A stretch of 64,000 bases of DNA from Streptomyces violaceusniger Tu 4113 (GCF_000147815.2 NC_015957.1:7750001-7814000), one strand, 5' to 3'; positions 29,309-37,984 are shown, counted from the stretch's first letter. Numbers and translations are program-made. The notes: generated by a model from the letters alone, not told the origin.

Positions 29309-30295
29309 ATGCTGAACGAGAAGGTGTTCCGAAGCGATGACCTGCCTGCCGCGGACAGGTTCGACTGCTGGCGTGAGCTCCTCGCTCAGACCCACGCCCC
29401 CATGGAACTGCTCAGTGACCACCGGGCCGACTTCCAGGCTTCGCAGCGCGTACTGGACCTCGGTGCCGTATCGGTGTGGCCGACGACCTTCCAGCCAGTG
29501 TGTTTCCGGCGGACGCCCAAGCTGATCAGGCAGTCCGACCCCGAGGGGCTGCACCTCTCCCTGCCGCTGAGCGGACCGCTGCGCGCCGCACGAACCGACG
29601 ACAAGGCCGTATACGGCCCCAACACCCTCTGCGTTGTCGACACCTCGCGGCCCATCGACGTTCACGGGGGCGACGACTCTCACCCGCATCAGGGAGTCGG
29701 TTTAGAGGTGCCCAAGGCGCTGCTGCCGCTGTCCCAGAACCAAGTCGACAAGGTGACCGGGCTGCGGCTGTCGGCTCAGGAAGGGTATGGCACCCTGCTG
29801 ACCCAACTACTCACCCAGTTGGCCAACAGCACCGGTTCCTACCGGCCTTCCGACGGTCCCCGCCTGGGGACGGTGATCGTCGACCTGCTGTCCGCGCTGT
29901 TCACCCAAGCCCTTGAAATCGACGGCTCCCTCCCGCAAGAGAGTCACCGACGCGCCTTGGTCCTGCGGATCCAGGCTTTCGTTCAGCGGCATCTGCACGA
30001 CACGCGGCTGACACCGTCCATGATCGCGGCAGCGCACCACATCTCCACCAGCTATCTCCACCGCCTCTTCGAGGGGGAAGCCGACACGGTCGCGGCATGG
30101 ATTCGCCATCAGCGCCTGGAGCGCGCCCGCCGCGATCTCGCCGATCCGGCCCTGCGCACCACCCCCGTCTACCTCATCGCCGCTCGCTGGGGCTTCCCCC
30201 GCGCAGCCGACTTCACCCGTGCCTTCCGCACCGCGTACGGGGTCCCTCCCAGGGACTACCGGACCGCGGCACAGCAGGCTGGGCCGCAGGGCTGA
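29309..30295 (+). CDS. AraC-family transcriptional regulator with TTA codon
   Basis: 328 residues: an AraC-like ligand-binding domain in the first ~200 residues (AraC_binding_2 look: DRFDCWRELL near the N-terminus), then two HTH units (LTPSMIAAAHHISTSYLHRL and PVYLIAARWGFPRAADFTRA) ending in the family hallmark FRTAYGVPPRDYR. An in-frame TTA leucine codon occurs at 29702-29704, so translation should depend on the bldA tRNA. No obvious partner gene adjoins it; the targets are unknown. Confidence 0.92.
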   Translation: MLNEKVFRSDDLPAADRFDCWRELLAQTHAPMELLSDHRADFQASQRVLDLGAVSVWPTTFQPVCFRRTPKLIRQSDPEGLHLSLPLSGPLRAARTDDKAVYGPNTLCVVDTSRPIDVHGGDDSHPHQGVGLEVPKALLPLSQNQVDKVTGLRLSAQEGYGTLLTQLLTQLANSTGSYRPSDGPRLGTVIVDLLSALFTQALEIDGSLPQESHRRALVLRIQAFVQRHLHDTRLTPSMIAAAHHISTSYLHRLFEGEADTVAAWIRHQRLERARRDLADPALRTTPVYLIAARWGFPRAADFTRAFRTAYGVPPRDYRTAAQQAGPQG

Positions 30296-30374
30296 CTGTT
30301 CAGCGAGGTCGCGGGCCCGGCCTCGACCTCACAGCGCGCCGCACCACTCTTGCCGATCCTGGCATCGCTGGTGA

Positions 30375-30542
30375 TCAACGGCACGCCCGTGCGTCGTCGA
30401 TCGCGGCCAGTACGTCCGATGTAGTCAGCCTCGCGGTGGCCTCGGCTTCGGCCCGGTCTACGAGCTCGGCAAGCGTGGGCCCGGCAGCTTCACCTGGCCG
30501 TGGCTGCCAAGCCGAGTCGTCACCGAGGTCACAGGTCCGCAC
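30375..30542 (-). CDS. Small hypothetical protein (55 aa)
   Basis: A GTG-started frame overlapping the end of the next small gene by 14 bases. The C-terminal half is compact and helical in appearance (LAELVDRAEAEATARL, then TTSDVLAAIDDARACR) and shows a coding-like third-position bias, unlike the other frames here. No family is recognised; it could be a regulator fragment or a small antitoxin-like protein. It may also be the leftover end of a decayed gene. Confidence 0.4.
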   Translation of the reverse strand: MRTCDLGDDSAWQPRPGEAAGPTLAELVDRAEAEATARLTTSDVLAAIDDARACR

Positions 30543-30687
30543 GGTCGCGGTGGCGCGGACAGCGGCAGGGCGGGAACTGGCTGGACCGCAAGGGTTCGAG
30601 CTTGTCCTTGACCACGACGACGACCCTGCCCAGCTCCTGCGTCACGACCGCGCCGTCCGGTGAGACGCGGTAGACGCGCATCGTCAT
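30529..30687 (-). CDS. Small hypothetical protein (52 aa), divergent from XRE gene
   Basis: A short frame beginning MTMRVYRVSPDGAV with a distinctive Cys/Pro/His end (FPPCRCPRHR). The pattern RVYRV...V.KD..EPL...FPPCRCP recalls small conserved Streptomyces proteins near XRE/DUF397 loci. It is divergent from the XRE regulator, and the CxC-containing end could bind metal. No strong ribosome binding site was seen. Function unknown. Confidence 0.5.
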   Translation of the reverse strand: MTMRVYRVSPDGAVVTQELGRVVVVVKDKLEPLRSSQFPPCRCPRHRDRADL

Positions 30688-30753
30688 CCGTGGAGCGGTG
30701 GATTCGGTGTGTGAGAACACGTTGACCTGTCTTTCCGGTTCGGCCAATTACGT

Positions 30754-30765
30754 TGTGTGCACACA
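30754..30765. promoter_or_regulatory. Palindrome upstream of XRE/DUF397 operon
   Basis: A perfect 12-bp palindrome (TGTGTGCACACA) 77 bases before the XRE start, in the divergent region. A -10-like TAGGCT is at 30784-30789. It is a candidate autoregulatory operator for the XRE protein. Confidence 0.5.
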
Positions 30766-30841
30766 CCGTTGCGGTCCGACGCGTAGGCTGGAAAGAGGCG
30801 ACACGTCCCAGCCAAGATCGCGGGACAAGAGGGGATGCACG

Positions 30842-31690
30842 ATGCCGTTCCAGCCACGCGAACTCTTTCCCGACCGCTCCGCACGCGACCTCTTCGGCGC
30901 GGAGATCCGCCGCCACCGCGAGAAGGCGGACATGTCGTTACGGCGGCTGTCCGAGGTGCTGAACTACAGCAAATCGCATCTGGCCCGGATCGAGGCGGCG
31001 GAGTCCCTGCCGTACGACGACCTTCCGTCGAAGCTGGACGCGTGCTTTGGGACGGACGGGATGTTCGCGCGCATCTATGCGCTGGCGAAGAATGAGCCGT
31101 ATCCGTCGAAGCTGCGCCGTGTAGTGGAAGTTGAGCGGCGCGCCGTGGCCATTGAGGAGTACGCCTGCGCCACGATCCCCGGCCTGCTCCAGACTCCCGA
31201 ACTCGCGAAGGCGTCGCTGCGCATCGGCAACCGGTTCGCCCCTGACGCGGAGATCGAGGAGTGGGCAAAGGCCCGCATTGCTCGACAGGCGCGGCTGGCC
31301 GAACCACGGCCACCGCACTGTTGGTTCATCGTGGACGAGGCCGCATTGCGCCGCGCGGCGGGTGGACCCGAAGTGATGTGCCGCCAGATGGCATCCCTCA
31401 TCGAGCGCGGGACACGGCCCTACGTAACCATTCAGGTCCTGCCGTTCAGGGCGGGCCAGCACGTTGAGGCGGGCGGTTCCTTGATGCTCTACACGCTGCC
31501 GAACGAGCCGTTGCTTGCCTACGAAGAAGGCAGCCGCTTCGGGACTTTCATCGAGGACCGGGACCGAGTTGCGGAACGCCGGAAGAACTACGATCTGCTC
31601 AGGGCCATGGCCCTCTCGCCCCTCGACTCCGAGGCGATGATCCGAGCCGTGATGAAGGACTGGACCTCATGGGAACCGCCCCAGATCTGA
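30842..31690 (+). CDS. XRE-type regulator with DUF5753 domain, TTA-containing
   Basis: 282 residues. The start is the ATG at 30842 (GAGGGG upstream); the frame stays open to 30698 but that part is not protein-like. The N-terminal HTH is SLRRLSEVLNYSKSHLARIE (residues ~30-50). The rest is the DUF5753 ligand-like domain (IPGLLQTPELAKASL, then FIVDEAALRR, then IQVLPFRAGQH). Such genes, paired with DUF397 proteins, form the abundant Streptomyces abaA/whiJ-like developmental regulatory sets. A TTA leucine codon at 30938-30940, inside the HTH, predicts bldA-dependent translation. The first DUF397 gene overlaps its end by 22 bases. Confidence 0.93.
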   Translation: MPFQPRELFPDRSARDLFGAEIRRHREKADMSLRRLSEVLNYSKSHLARIEAAESLPYDDLPSKLDACFGTDGMFARIYALAKNEPYPSKLRRVVEVERRAVAIEEYACATIPGLLQTPELAKASLRIGNRFAPDAEIEEWAKARIARQARLAEPRPPHCWFIVDEAALRRAAGGPEVMCRQMASLIERGTRPYVTIQVLPFRAGQHVEAGGSLMLYTLPNEPLLAYEEGSRFGTFIEDRDRVAERRKNYDLLRAMALSPLDSEAMIRAVMKDWTSWEPPQI

Positions 31691-31869
31691 GAACCGCTTC
31701 GTGGCACAAGAGCAGCTACAGCAGCAACGGCGGCGGCGCGTGCGTCGAGGTCGCCGACGACCTCCCCGGCATCGTCCCCGTCCGCGACTCCAAGGACCCC
31801 GACGGCCCCAGCCTGATATTCCCCAACGCCTCATGGGCCGCGTTCATAGCCACTCTCAAGAGGGACTGA
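31669..31869 (+). CDS. DUF397 protein, copy 1
   Basis: 66 residues with the DUF397 hallmarks WHKSSYSSNGGGACVEVA and VRDSKDPDGPSLIFP. In S. coelicolor, DUF397 proteins are partners or antagonists of the adjacent XRE/DUF5753 regulators (as in the whiJ and abaA systems). It overlaps the regulator gene end, which indicates coupling. A 55-base block (31751-31805) is identical to the second copy, showing recent duplication or gene conversion. Confidence 0.92.
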   Translation: MGTAPDLRTASWHKSSYSSNGGGACVEVADDLPGIVPVRDSKDPDGPSLIFPNASWAAFIATLKRD

Positions 31870-31881
31870 CTGGAGGTCGTG

Positions 31882-32106
31882 ATGCCGACCACCCCGGACC
31901 TGAGCACTGCCGTGTGGCGCAAGAGCAGCTACAGCAACAACGACGGCGGCGGTTGCGTCGAGATCGCCGACGACCTCCCCGGCATCGTCCCCGTCCGCGA
32001 CTCCAAGGACCCCGACGGGCCCGTCCTCATATTCCCCACCCACTGCTGGAGCGCGTTCATATCGAGCCTCACCGCAGCAGCAACTGAAGTCCGCCCAGCA
32101 CCGTAG
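31882..32106 (+). CDS. DUF397 protein, copy 2
   Basis: 74 residues; the ATG at 31882 follows GGAGG by 5 bases. WRKSSYSNNDGGGCVEIA and the VRDSKDPDGPVLIFP segment repeat copy 1 nearly exactly (DNA identity over 31963-32017). The C-terminus is longer and overlaps the 3' end of the convergent TauE/SafE gene by 38 bases. Two DUF397 proteins with one regulator could give dose or specificity differences. Confidence 0.9.
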   Translation: MPTTPDLSTAVWRKSSYSNNDGGGCVEIADDLPGIVPVRDSKDPDGPVLIFPTHCWSAFISSLTAAATEVRPAP

Positions 32107-32836
32107 CCCCGATCACCAGCCGCTCGAAGAGCCGCTGATTGATCCGGTCCACGCACGCCTTACCGATGTACGCACCGGGCAGGACGAAGAGCGCCAGCAG
32201 CGCGTCCAGGAGCAGGGAGCGGCCGTCGATCAGGCCGAGGCCGACGCTGAAGGGCACCTTGGCGACGTTCACGATGAGGAAGAACCAGGCCGAGGTGCCC
32301 AGGAAACCCAGCTTCCGGAAGCCGGCGGAGAGCAGGTAGAGCGACATCACGGGGCCGCCCGCGTTGGCCACCATCGTGGTGAAGCCGCCGAGCACCCCGT
32401 ACGAACCGGCCTTGAGCCGGGCGCCCGCCCCGTCCGCGTCGGGCGTCGTCGCGGGGGCCTCCGCCCGGGCCGCCGCACGCCGCCGCCACACCGTGACCCC
32501 GGCCATCAGCAGCAGAATCGCCCCGATGGACGTGCGCACCTCCGCGTCCCCGGCCCAGAGCAGGAACACCGTGCCCACCACGACCCCGACCGCGACTGCC
32601 GGGAACAGCCGCACCAGGGTCCCCCAGTGGGCGTGCCGCCGGTAGGTGCGCACGGCGAGCAGGTCGCCGACGATCAGTAGGGGCAGCAGCACACCGGTCG
32701 ACTCCCGGGCCGGAAGCACCGCCGCGAAGATCGCGAGGCTGACGGTATTGGCGCCGCTGACGGCGGTCTTCGAGAAGCCGACGAGTATGGATGCCGCCGC
32801 GAGCGCGGCGAACTCCCAGAGGGTAACGGTGTACAT
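32069..32836 (-). CDS. TauE/SafE-family membrane permease
   Basis: 255 residues from the ATG at 32836; a GTG 10 codons upstream is possible, and neither has a strong ribosome binding site. There are about seven or eight hydrophobic helices in two half-repeats, with ILVGFSKTAVSGANTVSLAI in the first and YGVLGGFTTMVANAGGPVMS in the second, the usual position of the family's conserved Gly/Asn motifs. Members move sulfite, sulfoacetate, taurine-derived or other organic anions. No substrate can be assigned. Its 3' end overlaps the convergent DUF397 gene. Confidence 0.9.
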   Translation of the reverse strand: MYTVTLWEFAALAAASILVGFSKTAVSGANTVSLAIFAAVLPARESTGVLLPLLIVGDLLAVRTYRRHAHWGTLVRLFPAVAVGVVVGTVFLLWAGDAEVRTSIGAILLLMAGVTVWRRRAAARAEAPATTPDADGAGARLKAGSYGVLGGFTTMVANAGGPVMSLYLLSAGFRKLGFLGTSAWFFLIVNVAKVPFSVGLGLIDGRSLLLDALLALFVLPGAYIGKACVDRINQRLFERLVIGATVLGGLQLLLR

Positions 32837-32910
32837 GCCACCGGATGATTCCAGGCCACCGCGCACCCACCGCAGGCAGGGACCTCAGCGCACCCAGCTC
32901 TTTCCCCGTA

Positions 32911-32929
32911 CCAGGGGCTCCGCCCCTGG
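32911..32929. terminator. Short GC hairpin in repeat region
   Basis: An 8-bp stem (CCAGGGGC with GCCCCTGG) and a 3-base loop, immediately before the 50-bp interspersed repeats. It could end a transcript or be part of the repeat element. Confidence 0.4.
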
Positions 32930-32950
32930 ACCCTGGGGTCTGAGGCGAAG

Positions 32951-33053
32951 TCCCGCCTTCCAGCCCCTCCGGCGATTGAGGAGCAGGGCCTGGGGCGGAG
33001 CCCCGCCTTCCAGCCCCTCCGGCGATTGAGGAGCGGGGTCTGGGGCGGAGCCC
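32951..33053. repeat. Streptomyces interspersed intergenic repeat, two 50-bp copies
   Basis: Two tandem copies with period 50 (32951-33000 and 33001-33050), each carrying the CAGCCCCTCCGGCGATTGAG core and a GGGGCGGAGCCCC end, differing at only a few positions. From memory, this core recurs in many Streptomyces intergenic regions, where it behaves as a REP-like element. It fills the gap between the permease start and the end of the Uma2 gene. Confidence 0.8.
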
Positions 33054-33119
33054 CAGTTGAGGGAAGGGGCGGGGCGGGGAACAGCCCGCCGCAGGCGTCA
33101 AGACCCGCCGGACGCCCCC

Positions 33120-33719
33120 TCAGCGCACCCAGCCCTGGAGCGGCTCGGTGTCGAGCGTGACGCCAATCGGCGTGGGCAGCGTGAGCGGCTTGCCGAACGG
33201 CACGGTCTTGGTGCTCTCGTACCGGACCCCGTCGGGCTCGCTGAACACGGTGACCTCACCGGCCTCTCGGTCGACCAGCAGATACACCGGGATGCCCGTC
33301 TCGGCGTAGGCGCGCGGCTTCTCGACCCGGTCCCGGCGGTCGGTGTCGGTGTCGGAGTCGGAGTCGGAGTCGTAGGAGGTGACCTCCACGACCATCAGGA
33401 CGGGATCGGCGTCGGCCCACTCCCCCTGGCCGACGAAGGCGTCACTGTGGGCGAGTGCCCCGTCGGGACGCGCGTGGCCGTTGCGGTACGTCTCGACCTT
33501 GAGGCCCTGGTCGTGCAGCCACAGGTCGGGATGGGCCTGAACGCAGATCCGCGCCAGCCACTGGATGATCCGCCCATGATCGCCATCGGGCCTCGGCGTG
33601 GCCCGGATCTTCCCGCCGAGGAACTCCCACCGCGTCCCCTCCGCCAGGCGGGCCGCCAGCCGGGCACACACCTCGAACTCCTCCGGCAGCATCTGCGGAC
33701 GATCGTGGGTCGCGGTCAC
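33120..33719 (-). CDS. Uma2-family putative endonuclease (DUF820)
   Basis: 199 residues, GTG start. The family pattern is present: an N-terminal helix/WEFLGGKI segment, then ARPDGALAHSD (PD motif) and PVLMVVEVTSYDS (E of the ExK-like site), then PVYLLVDREAGEVTVF. An acidic insertion (SDSDSDTDTDRRDRVEKP) follows the catalytic strand, encoded by 6-bp repeats around 33340-33373. Uma2 proteins have a restriction-endonuclease fold but mostly unknown roles, and they are numerous in Streptomyces. Confidence 0.9.
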   Translation of the reverse strand: MTATHDRPQMLPEEFEVCARLAARLAEGTRWEFLGGKIRATPRPDGDHGRIIQWLARICVQAHPDLWLHDQGLKVETYRNGHARPDGALAHSDAFVGQGEWADADPVLMVVEVTSYDSDSDSDTDTDRRDRVEKPRAYAETGIPVYLLVDREAGEVTVFSEPDGVRYESTKTVPFGKPLTLPTPIGVTLDTEPLQGWVR

Positions 33720-33893
33720 GACCGGGAGCCTCCTTCAGGTGCGGTGCGCTCTCAGCGTAGTCGTTCGCAGGGGCCACCACCTCAGCCCATACGCATCCGA
33801 ACGCGCTCACACGACACCGTCCGCCTCGCCCCCGCCGCCCTGCGCTGATCTCACCGGAGCCGACCTGAGTGGCATCTGTCCCGGGGTGGATCA

Positions 33894-34883
<990 letters not shown>

Positions 34884-34950
34884 GACGCACTCCTTTGAAG
34901 AGAACTAAAAGGTGGTTTATGCACGAAGGGTGCTTTCACGGACCGTTGGG

Positions 34951-35538
34951 TCAGTGCGTTGCGGCGGCCAGTCCGGCACGGTGGATGCGGGTGTGCTCGG
35001 CGACGCGTCGGCCAAGGTGGCGAGCGGTGTTCAGGTCTGCGTCGTGGACCGCGGGGGTGTCGTTGAAGCTTTGTGCGCCTGCGCCGAGGTAGAAGCCGAG
35101 GCGGTTGTCGTCCTGGGGGCTGGATGTGGTGGTGTTCCAGCCCGGCAGGAGGTTCAGGCTGACCCAGAGCATTCCGTGCTGGGCCGCCAGGAGCGAGAGG
35201 TACTGCAGGGTGTGCAGCTTGTCGCCGCTCATGGAGCCGGAGTTGGTGAATCCCGCCGCGAGCTTGTCGCTCCAGGCGCGGGTCATCCACCGCTTGCTGC
35301 TGGCCTCGGCGAAGGCGTGGAACGCCCCCGACGCGGTGCCCATGTAGGTGGGGGTGCCGAAGATGATGGCGTCCGCGGCGTCCATCAGTTCCCAATCGGC
35401 GTCGCTGAGGGAGGCGACGTCCACACGGTGGACGTGCGTCCCGGCGATGGAGCGCGCGCCGTCGGCCACGGCCGTGGCGATCTGCGCGGTGTGGCCGTAG
35501 CCGGAGTGCGACGCGATGACGATCGAGATATCGGACAT
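34951..35538 (-). CDS. Flavodoxin-like NAD(P)H:quinone oxidoreductase (WrbA-like)
   Basis: 195 residues from the ATG at 35538 (GGAG upstream); the longer frame has no protein-like start. The FMN phosphate loop is IASHSGYGHTAQIA, and the second flavin loop is FGTPTYMGTASGAFHAF, followed by AAGFTNSGSMSGDK, as in WrbA-type quinone reductases. It would reduce quinones by two electrons. It is co-directional with the aldo/keto reductase and divergent from the TetR gene. Confidence 0.9.
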   Translation of the reverse strand: MSDISIVIASHSGYGHTAQIATAVADGARSIAGTHVHRVDVASLSDADWELMDAADAIIFGTPTYMGTASGAFHAFAEASSKRWMTRAWSDKLAAGFTNSGSMSGDKLHTLQYLSLLAAQHGMLWVSLNLLPGWNTTTSSPQDDNRLGFYLGAGAQSFNDTPAVHDADLNTARHLGRRVAEHTRIHRAGLAAATH

Positions 35539-35780
35539 GGGTGTTCCTCTCCTGCCGCGATGGCGGCGCGTTCGGTGGTGGTGCCGGCGGACGATGAGCT
35601 GCCCGCCGCGGCGGTCGGCCGCACTGCTCCACGGGTAGGGGACCGGCGGCCCAGGCCGGGGTGTGGCGCATGCCCGGGTGTCACGGGCATGCACCGGCCA
35701 CCATCAGCGTGGACCGCCGTTCCGCTTTCGACCGTAGCACTGATAGAGCGATGGTACGCAAAATGAGATATCGTTGTTCC
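35539..35780. promoter_or_regulatory. Divergent TetR / flavodoxin control region
   Basis: About 240 bases without a supported gene, holding the promoters of the flavodoxin/AKR pair (-) and the TetR gene (+). The segment 35735-35780, just before the TetR start, is AT-richer than the rest. A loose CGAT...ATCG symmetry there could be an operator, but it is not convincing. Confidence 0.4.
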
Positions 35781-36509
35781 ATGAACGAGGGACGACGCGC
35801 CGCACGGCGCCAGGTGCTGCAGGTGGCCGCCAAGCTTTTGGAGGAGGGTGGCAGCGAGGCGGTCTCCACACGCGCTGTCGCCGCAGCCGCGGGCATCACG
35901 GCCCCCGCGCTGTACCGGATGTTCGACGACAAGGACGGACTCCTGGCCGAGCTGGCCGCCTACGGGTTCGAGATGTACCTGGCCGAGAAACGGGAGGCAC
36001 TGGCGCTGACCCCCGACGACCCGGTGGCAGACCTCTACCGCGGCTGGGACCTGCACGTCGACTTCGGAGTGCAGCACCCCGCGTTCTACATGCTCATGTA
36101 CGGCACTGTGCAGCCCGGGCGGCGGCCCCCGGCCGCGGACGAGGCGCACGCCCTGCTGGTGAGACTGCTGGGCCGGGCGGCCGACGCCGGGCGCCTTCGG
36201 GTTCCGGTGGAGCAGGCGACCCGCGTGATCCACGCGGCGACAACGGGTGCCACGCTGGCGCTGATCGGCGAAGAGTCCTCGGAGCGGGACCTGACGACTT
36301 CGACACGGCTGCGGGACACCGTCATCGCCTCGATCACCACGGACTCGCCCGCCTCATCCGGGTCGGACCTGGCCTCGCGCGCACTCGCCCTTGATGCCGC
36401 ACTTGGAACCGCGCTCACCACCGGGCCCCCGGCTGCGGGCGCCGGGCTACCTCTGCGAGACACGGAGACGGCTCTGCTGCGCGAATGGCTGCAGATGCTG
36501 GCAGGCTGA
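35781..36509 (+). CDS. TetR-family regulator
   Basis: 242 residues from the ATG at 35781; the open frame upstream is not protein-like. The HTH is VSTRAVAAAAGITAPALYRMFDDKDGLL, typical of TetR. The C-terminal domain (TetR_C-like, AFYMLMYGTVQPGR) is longer than the minimum, with a low-complexity tail. It is divergent from the flavodoxin/AKR pair, so it is likely their repressor. Confidence 0.92.
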   Translation: MNEGRRAARRQVLQVAAKLLEEGGSEAVSTRAVAAAAGITAPALYRMFDDKDGLLAELAAYGFEMYLAEKREALALTPDDPVADLYRGWDLHVDFGVQHPAFYMLMYGTVQPGRRPPAADEAHALLVRLLGRAADAGRLRVPVEQATRVIHAATTGATLALIGEESSERDLTTSTRLRDTVIASITTDSPASSGSDLASRALALDAALGTALTTGPPAAGAGLPLRDTETALLREWLQMLAG

Positions 36510-36607
36510 ACCGGCCGGCTGCTCCGCAGGCGGCCGGGGCGACATGACCGGCGTATGCGGGCGAGCCCATCCGCAGCCGCAGGGTGATACTGGCCGCTTG
36601 ACTTCCT

Positions 36608-36627
36608 CCCCCGCCTAAAGGCGGGGG
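36608..36627 (-). ncRNA. Predicted omega-RNA 3' hairpin at the end of tnpB
   Basis: The right-end hairpin overlaps the tnpB stop codon, the usual place for the guide-scaffold RNA made from the 3' end of tnpB. On the minus strand the scaffold should end at the TCAA at 36598-36601, so the native guide would be read from about 36597 down to 36578. Inferred from the family pattern; the RNA was not measured. Confidence 0.6.
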
Positions 36628-37823
36628 ATTCCAGCGGTTGCCCGCTGGGGTTCCTGCTTCACCGAGGACCGCCCCGTCCGGGAGGACTCCCGTTGAGGTC
36701 TCACACCGTCTCCACAGGCAGACACCGCCAGCCCGGCGGCCAGGATATTGCGCGCCGCGTTCACATCGCGGTCATGCACAGTGCCGCACTCGCACGTCCA
36801 CTCACGGACGTTCAGCGGCAGCTTCTCGCGGACCGTGCCACAGTTACCACACAGCTTGCTGGACGGGAACCAGCGGTCGACCGTGACGAGTTCGCGCCCG
36901 TACCAGGCGCACTTGTACTCCAGCATCATGCGCAGGTCCGTCCAGGCCGCGTCCGAGATGGCGCGCGCGAGGCGGCCGTTCTTCAGCAGGTTACGGACGG
37001 TGAGGTCCTCGATCACGACCGTTTGGTTCTCACGGACGAGCCGAGTGGTCAGCTTGTGCAGGAAGTCCCGGCGCCGGTCAGCGATGCGCGCGTGCACCTT
37101 GGCGACGCGGCGGCGGGCCTTCTCCCGGTTCGCCGAGCCCTTCGCCTTGCGGGACAGCTCCCGCTGCGCCTTCGCGAGCCGCTTACGGTCGCGCCGTTCG
37201 TGCCGGGGGTTGGCGATCTTCTCCCCGGTGGACAGGGTCACCAGGGAGGTGACCCCGGCGTCGATACCCACCGCCGCACTGGTGGCGGGGGCCGGGGTGA
37301 TGGTGTCCTCGACGAGCAGGGAGACGAACCAGCGCCCGGCGGCGTCGCGGGACACCGTCACCGTCGTGGGCTCGGCACCCTCCGGGAGGGGACGCGACCA
37401 GCGGATGTCCAGCGGCCCGGCCGTCTTCGCCAGCGTCAGGCGCCCCTCGCGCCACGTGAAGGCACTGCGGGTGTACTCGGCCGACGCCCGCGACGTCTTC
37501 CGCGACGTGTACCGCGGGTACTTGGCCCGCTGGGCGAAGAAGTTCCCGAACGCCGTCTGAAGATGGCGCAGAGCCTGCTGGAGCGGGACCGAGGACACCT
37601 CCGCCAGGAAGGCCAGTTCCCCGGTCTTCTTCCACTCCGTCAGCGCGGCGGAGGACTGCACGTAGGAGATGCGGCGCTGCTCGCCGTACCAGGCCCGCGT
37701 GCGCTCCTCCAACGCCTTGTTGTACACGAGGCGGACACAGCCGAACGTGCGCGACAGCTCAGCCGCCTGCTCGTCCGTCGGGTAAAAGCGGTACTTGAAC
37801 GCCCGCTTGACCTGCTGCGCCAT
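36615..37823 (-). CDS. tnpB: TnpB RNA-guided nuclease
   Basis: 402 residues, the standard TnpB size. The N-terminal OrfB HTH region is FKYRFYPTDEQAAELSRTFG. The RuvC triad is intact: Asp in VGIDAGVTSLVTLS, Glu in VVIEDLTVRNLLKN, Asp in VHDRDVNAARNILA. The zinc ribbon is complete (SKLCGNCGTVREKL, then WTCECGTVHD). TnpB uses an omega-RNA to cut DNA next to a target-adjacent motif and so preserves its element. All catalytic residues are present, so it should be active. The stop codon lies in the right-end hairpin. Confidence 0.96.
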   Translation of the reverse strand: MAQQVKRAFKYRFYPTDEQAAELSRTFGCVRLVYNKALEERTRAWYGEQRRISYVQSSAALTEWKKTGELAFLAEVSSVPLQQALRHLQTAFGNFFAQRAKYPRYTSRKTSRASAEYTRSAFTWREGRLTLAKTAGPLDIRWSRPLPEGAEPTTVTVSRDAAGRWFVSLLVEDTITPAPATSAAVGIDAGVTSLVTLSTGEKIANPRHERRDRKRLAKAQRELSRKAKGSANREKARRRVAKVHARIADRRRDFLHKLTTRLVRENQTVVIEDLTVRNLLKNGRLARAISDAAWTDLRMMLEYKCAWYGRELVTVDRWFPSSKLCGNCGTVREKLPLNVREWTCECGTVHDRDVNAARNILAAGLAVSACGDGVRPQRESSRTGRSSVKQEPQRATAGIPRL

Positions 37824-37881
37824 GCCTCACACTCTATCAGCTCCCGTGTGAGGGGCAGGTGTCGGCCGGAATTCGGTGAAC

Positions 37882-37908
37882 GCCGGATCGCCCTGGCGGC
37901 GATCCGGC
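37882..37908. repeat. Strong hairpin upstream of tnpB
   Basis: An 11-bp perfect stem (GCCGGATCGCC with GGCGATCCGGC) and a 5-base loop, between the tnpB start and the left-end hairpin at 37944-37963. A smaller GCTCC/GGAGC hairpin lies at 37921-37933. The cluster probably belongs to the left end of the element. Confidence 0.6.
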
Positions 37909-37984
37909 TTTCCCTGCCCTGCTCCGCAGGAGCTTCGTTTCCTCCCCCGGCTGAAGCCGGGGGTATCCACGAAAGAGAACCCCG

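Larger units (their letters stand above)
36598..37980 (-). mobile_element. IS200/IS605-like element carrying tnpB only (IS1341-like)
   Basis: tnpB is flanked by two hairpins of the same design and orientation. On the 3' side, CCCCCGCC / TAAA / GGCGGGGG is at 36608-36627, followed on the minus strand by GGAAGTCAA. On the 5' side, CCCCCGGC / TGAA / GCCGGGGG is at 37944-37963. Direct, not inverted, subterminal hairpins are what IS200/IS605 ends look like. No TnpA (Y1 transposase) gene is present, so the element cannot move unaided. The exact outer boundaries are estimated. Confidence 0.8.

Noticed and set aside
35661..35780. Longer N-terminus for the TetR regulator.
   Set aside because: Not TetR-like; the ATG at 35781 begins two helices before the HTH as usual.
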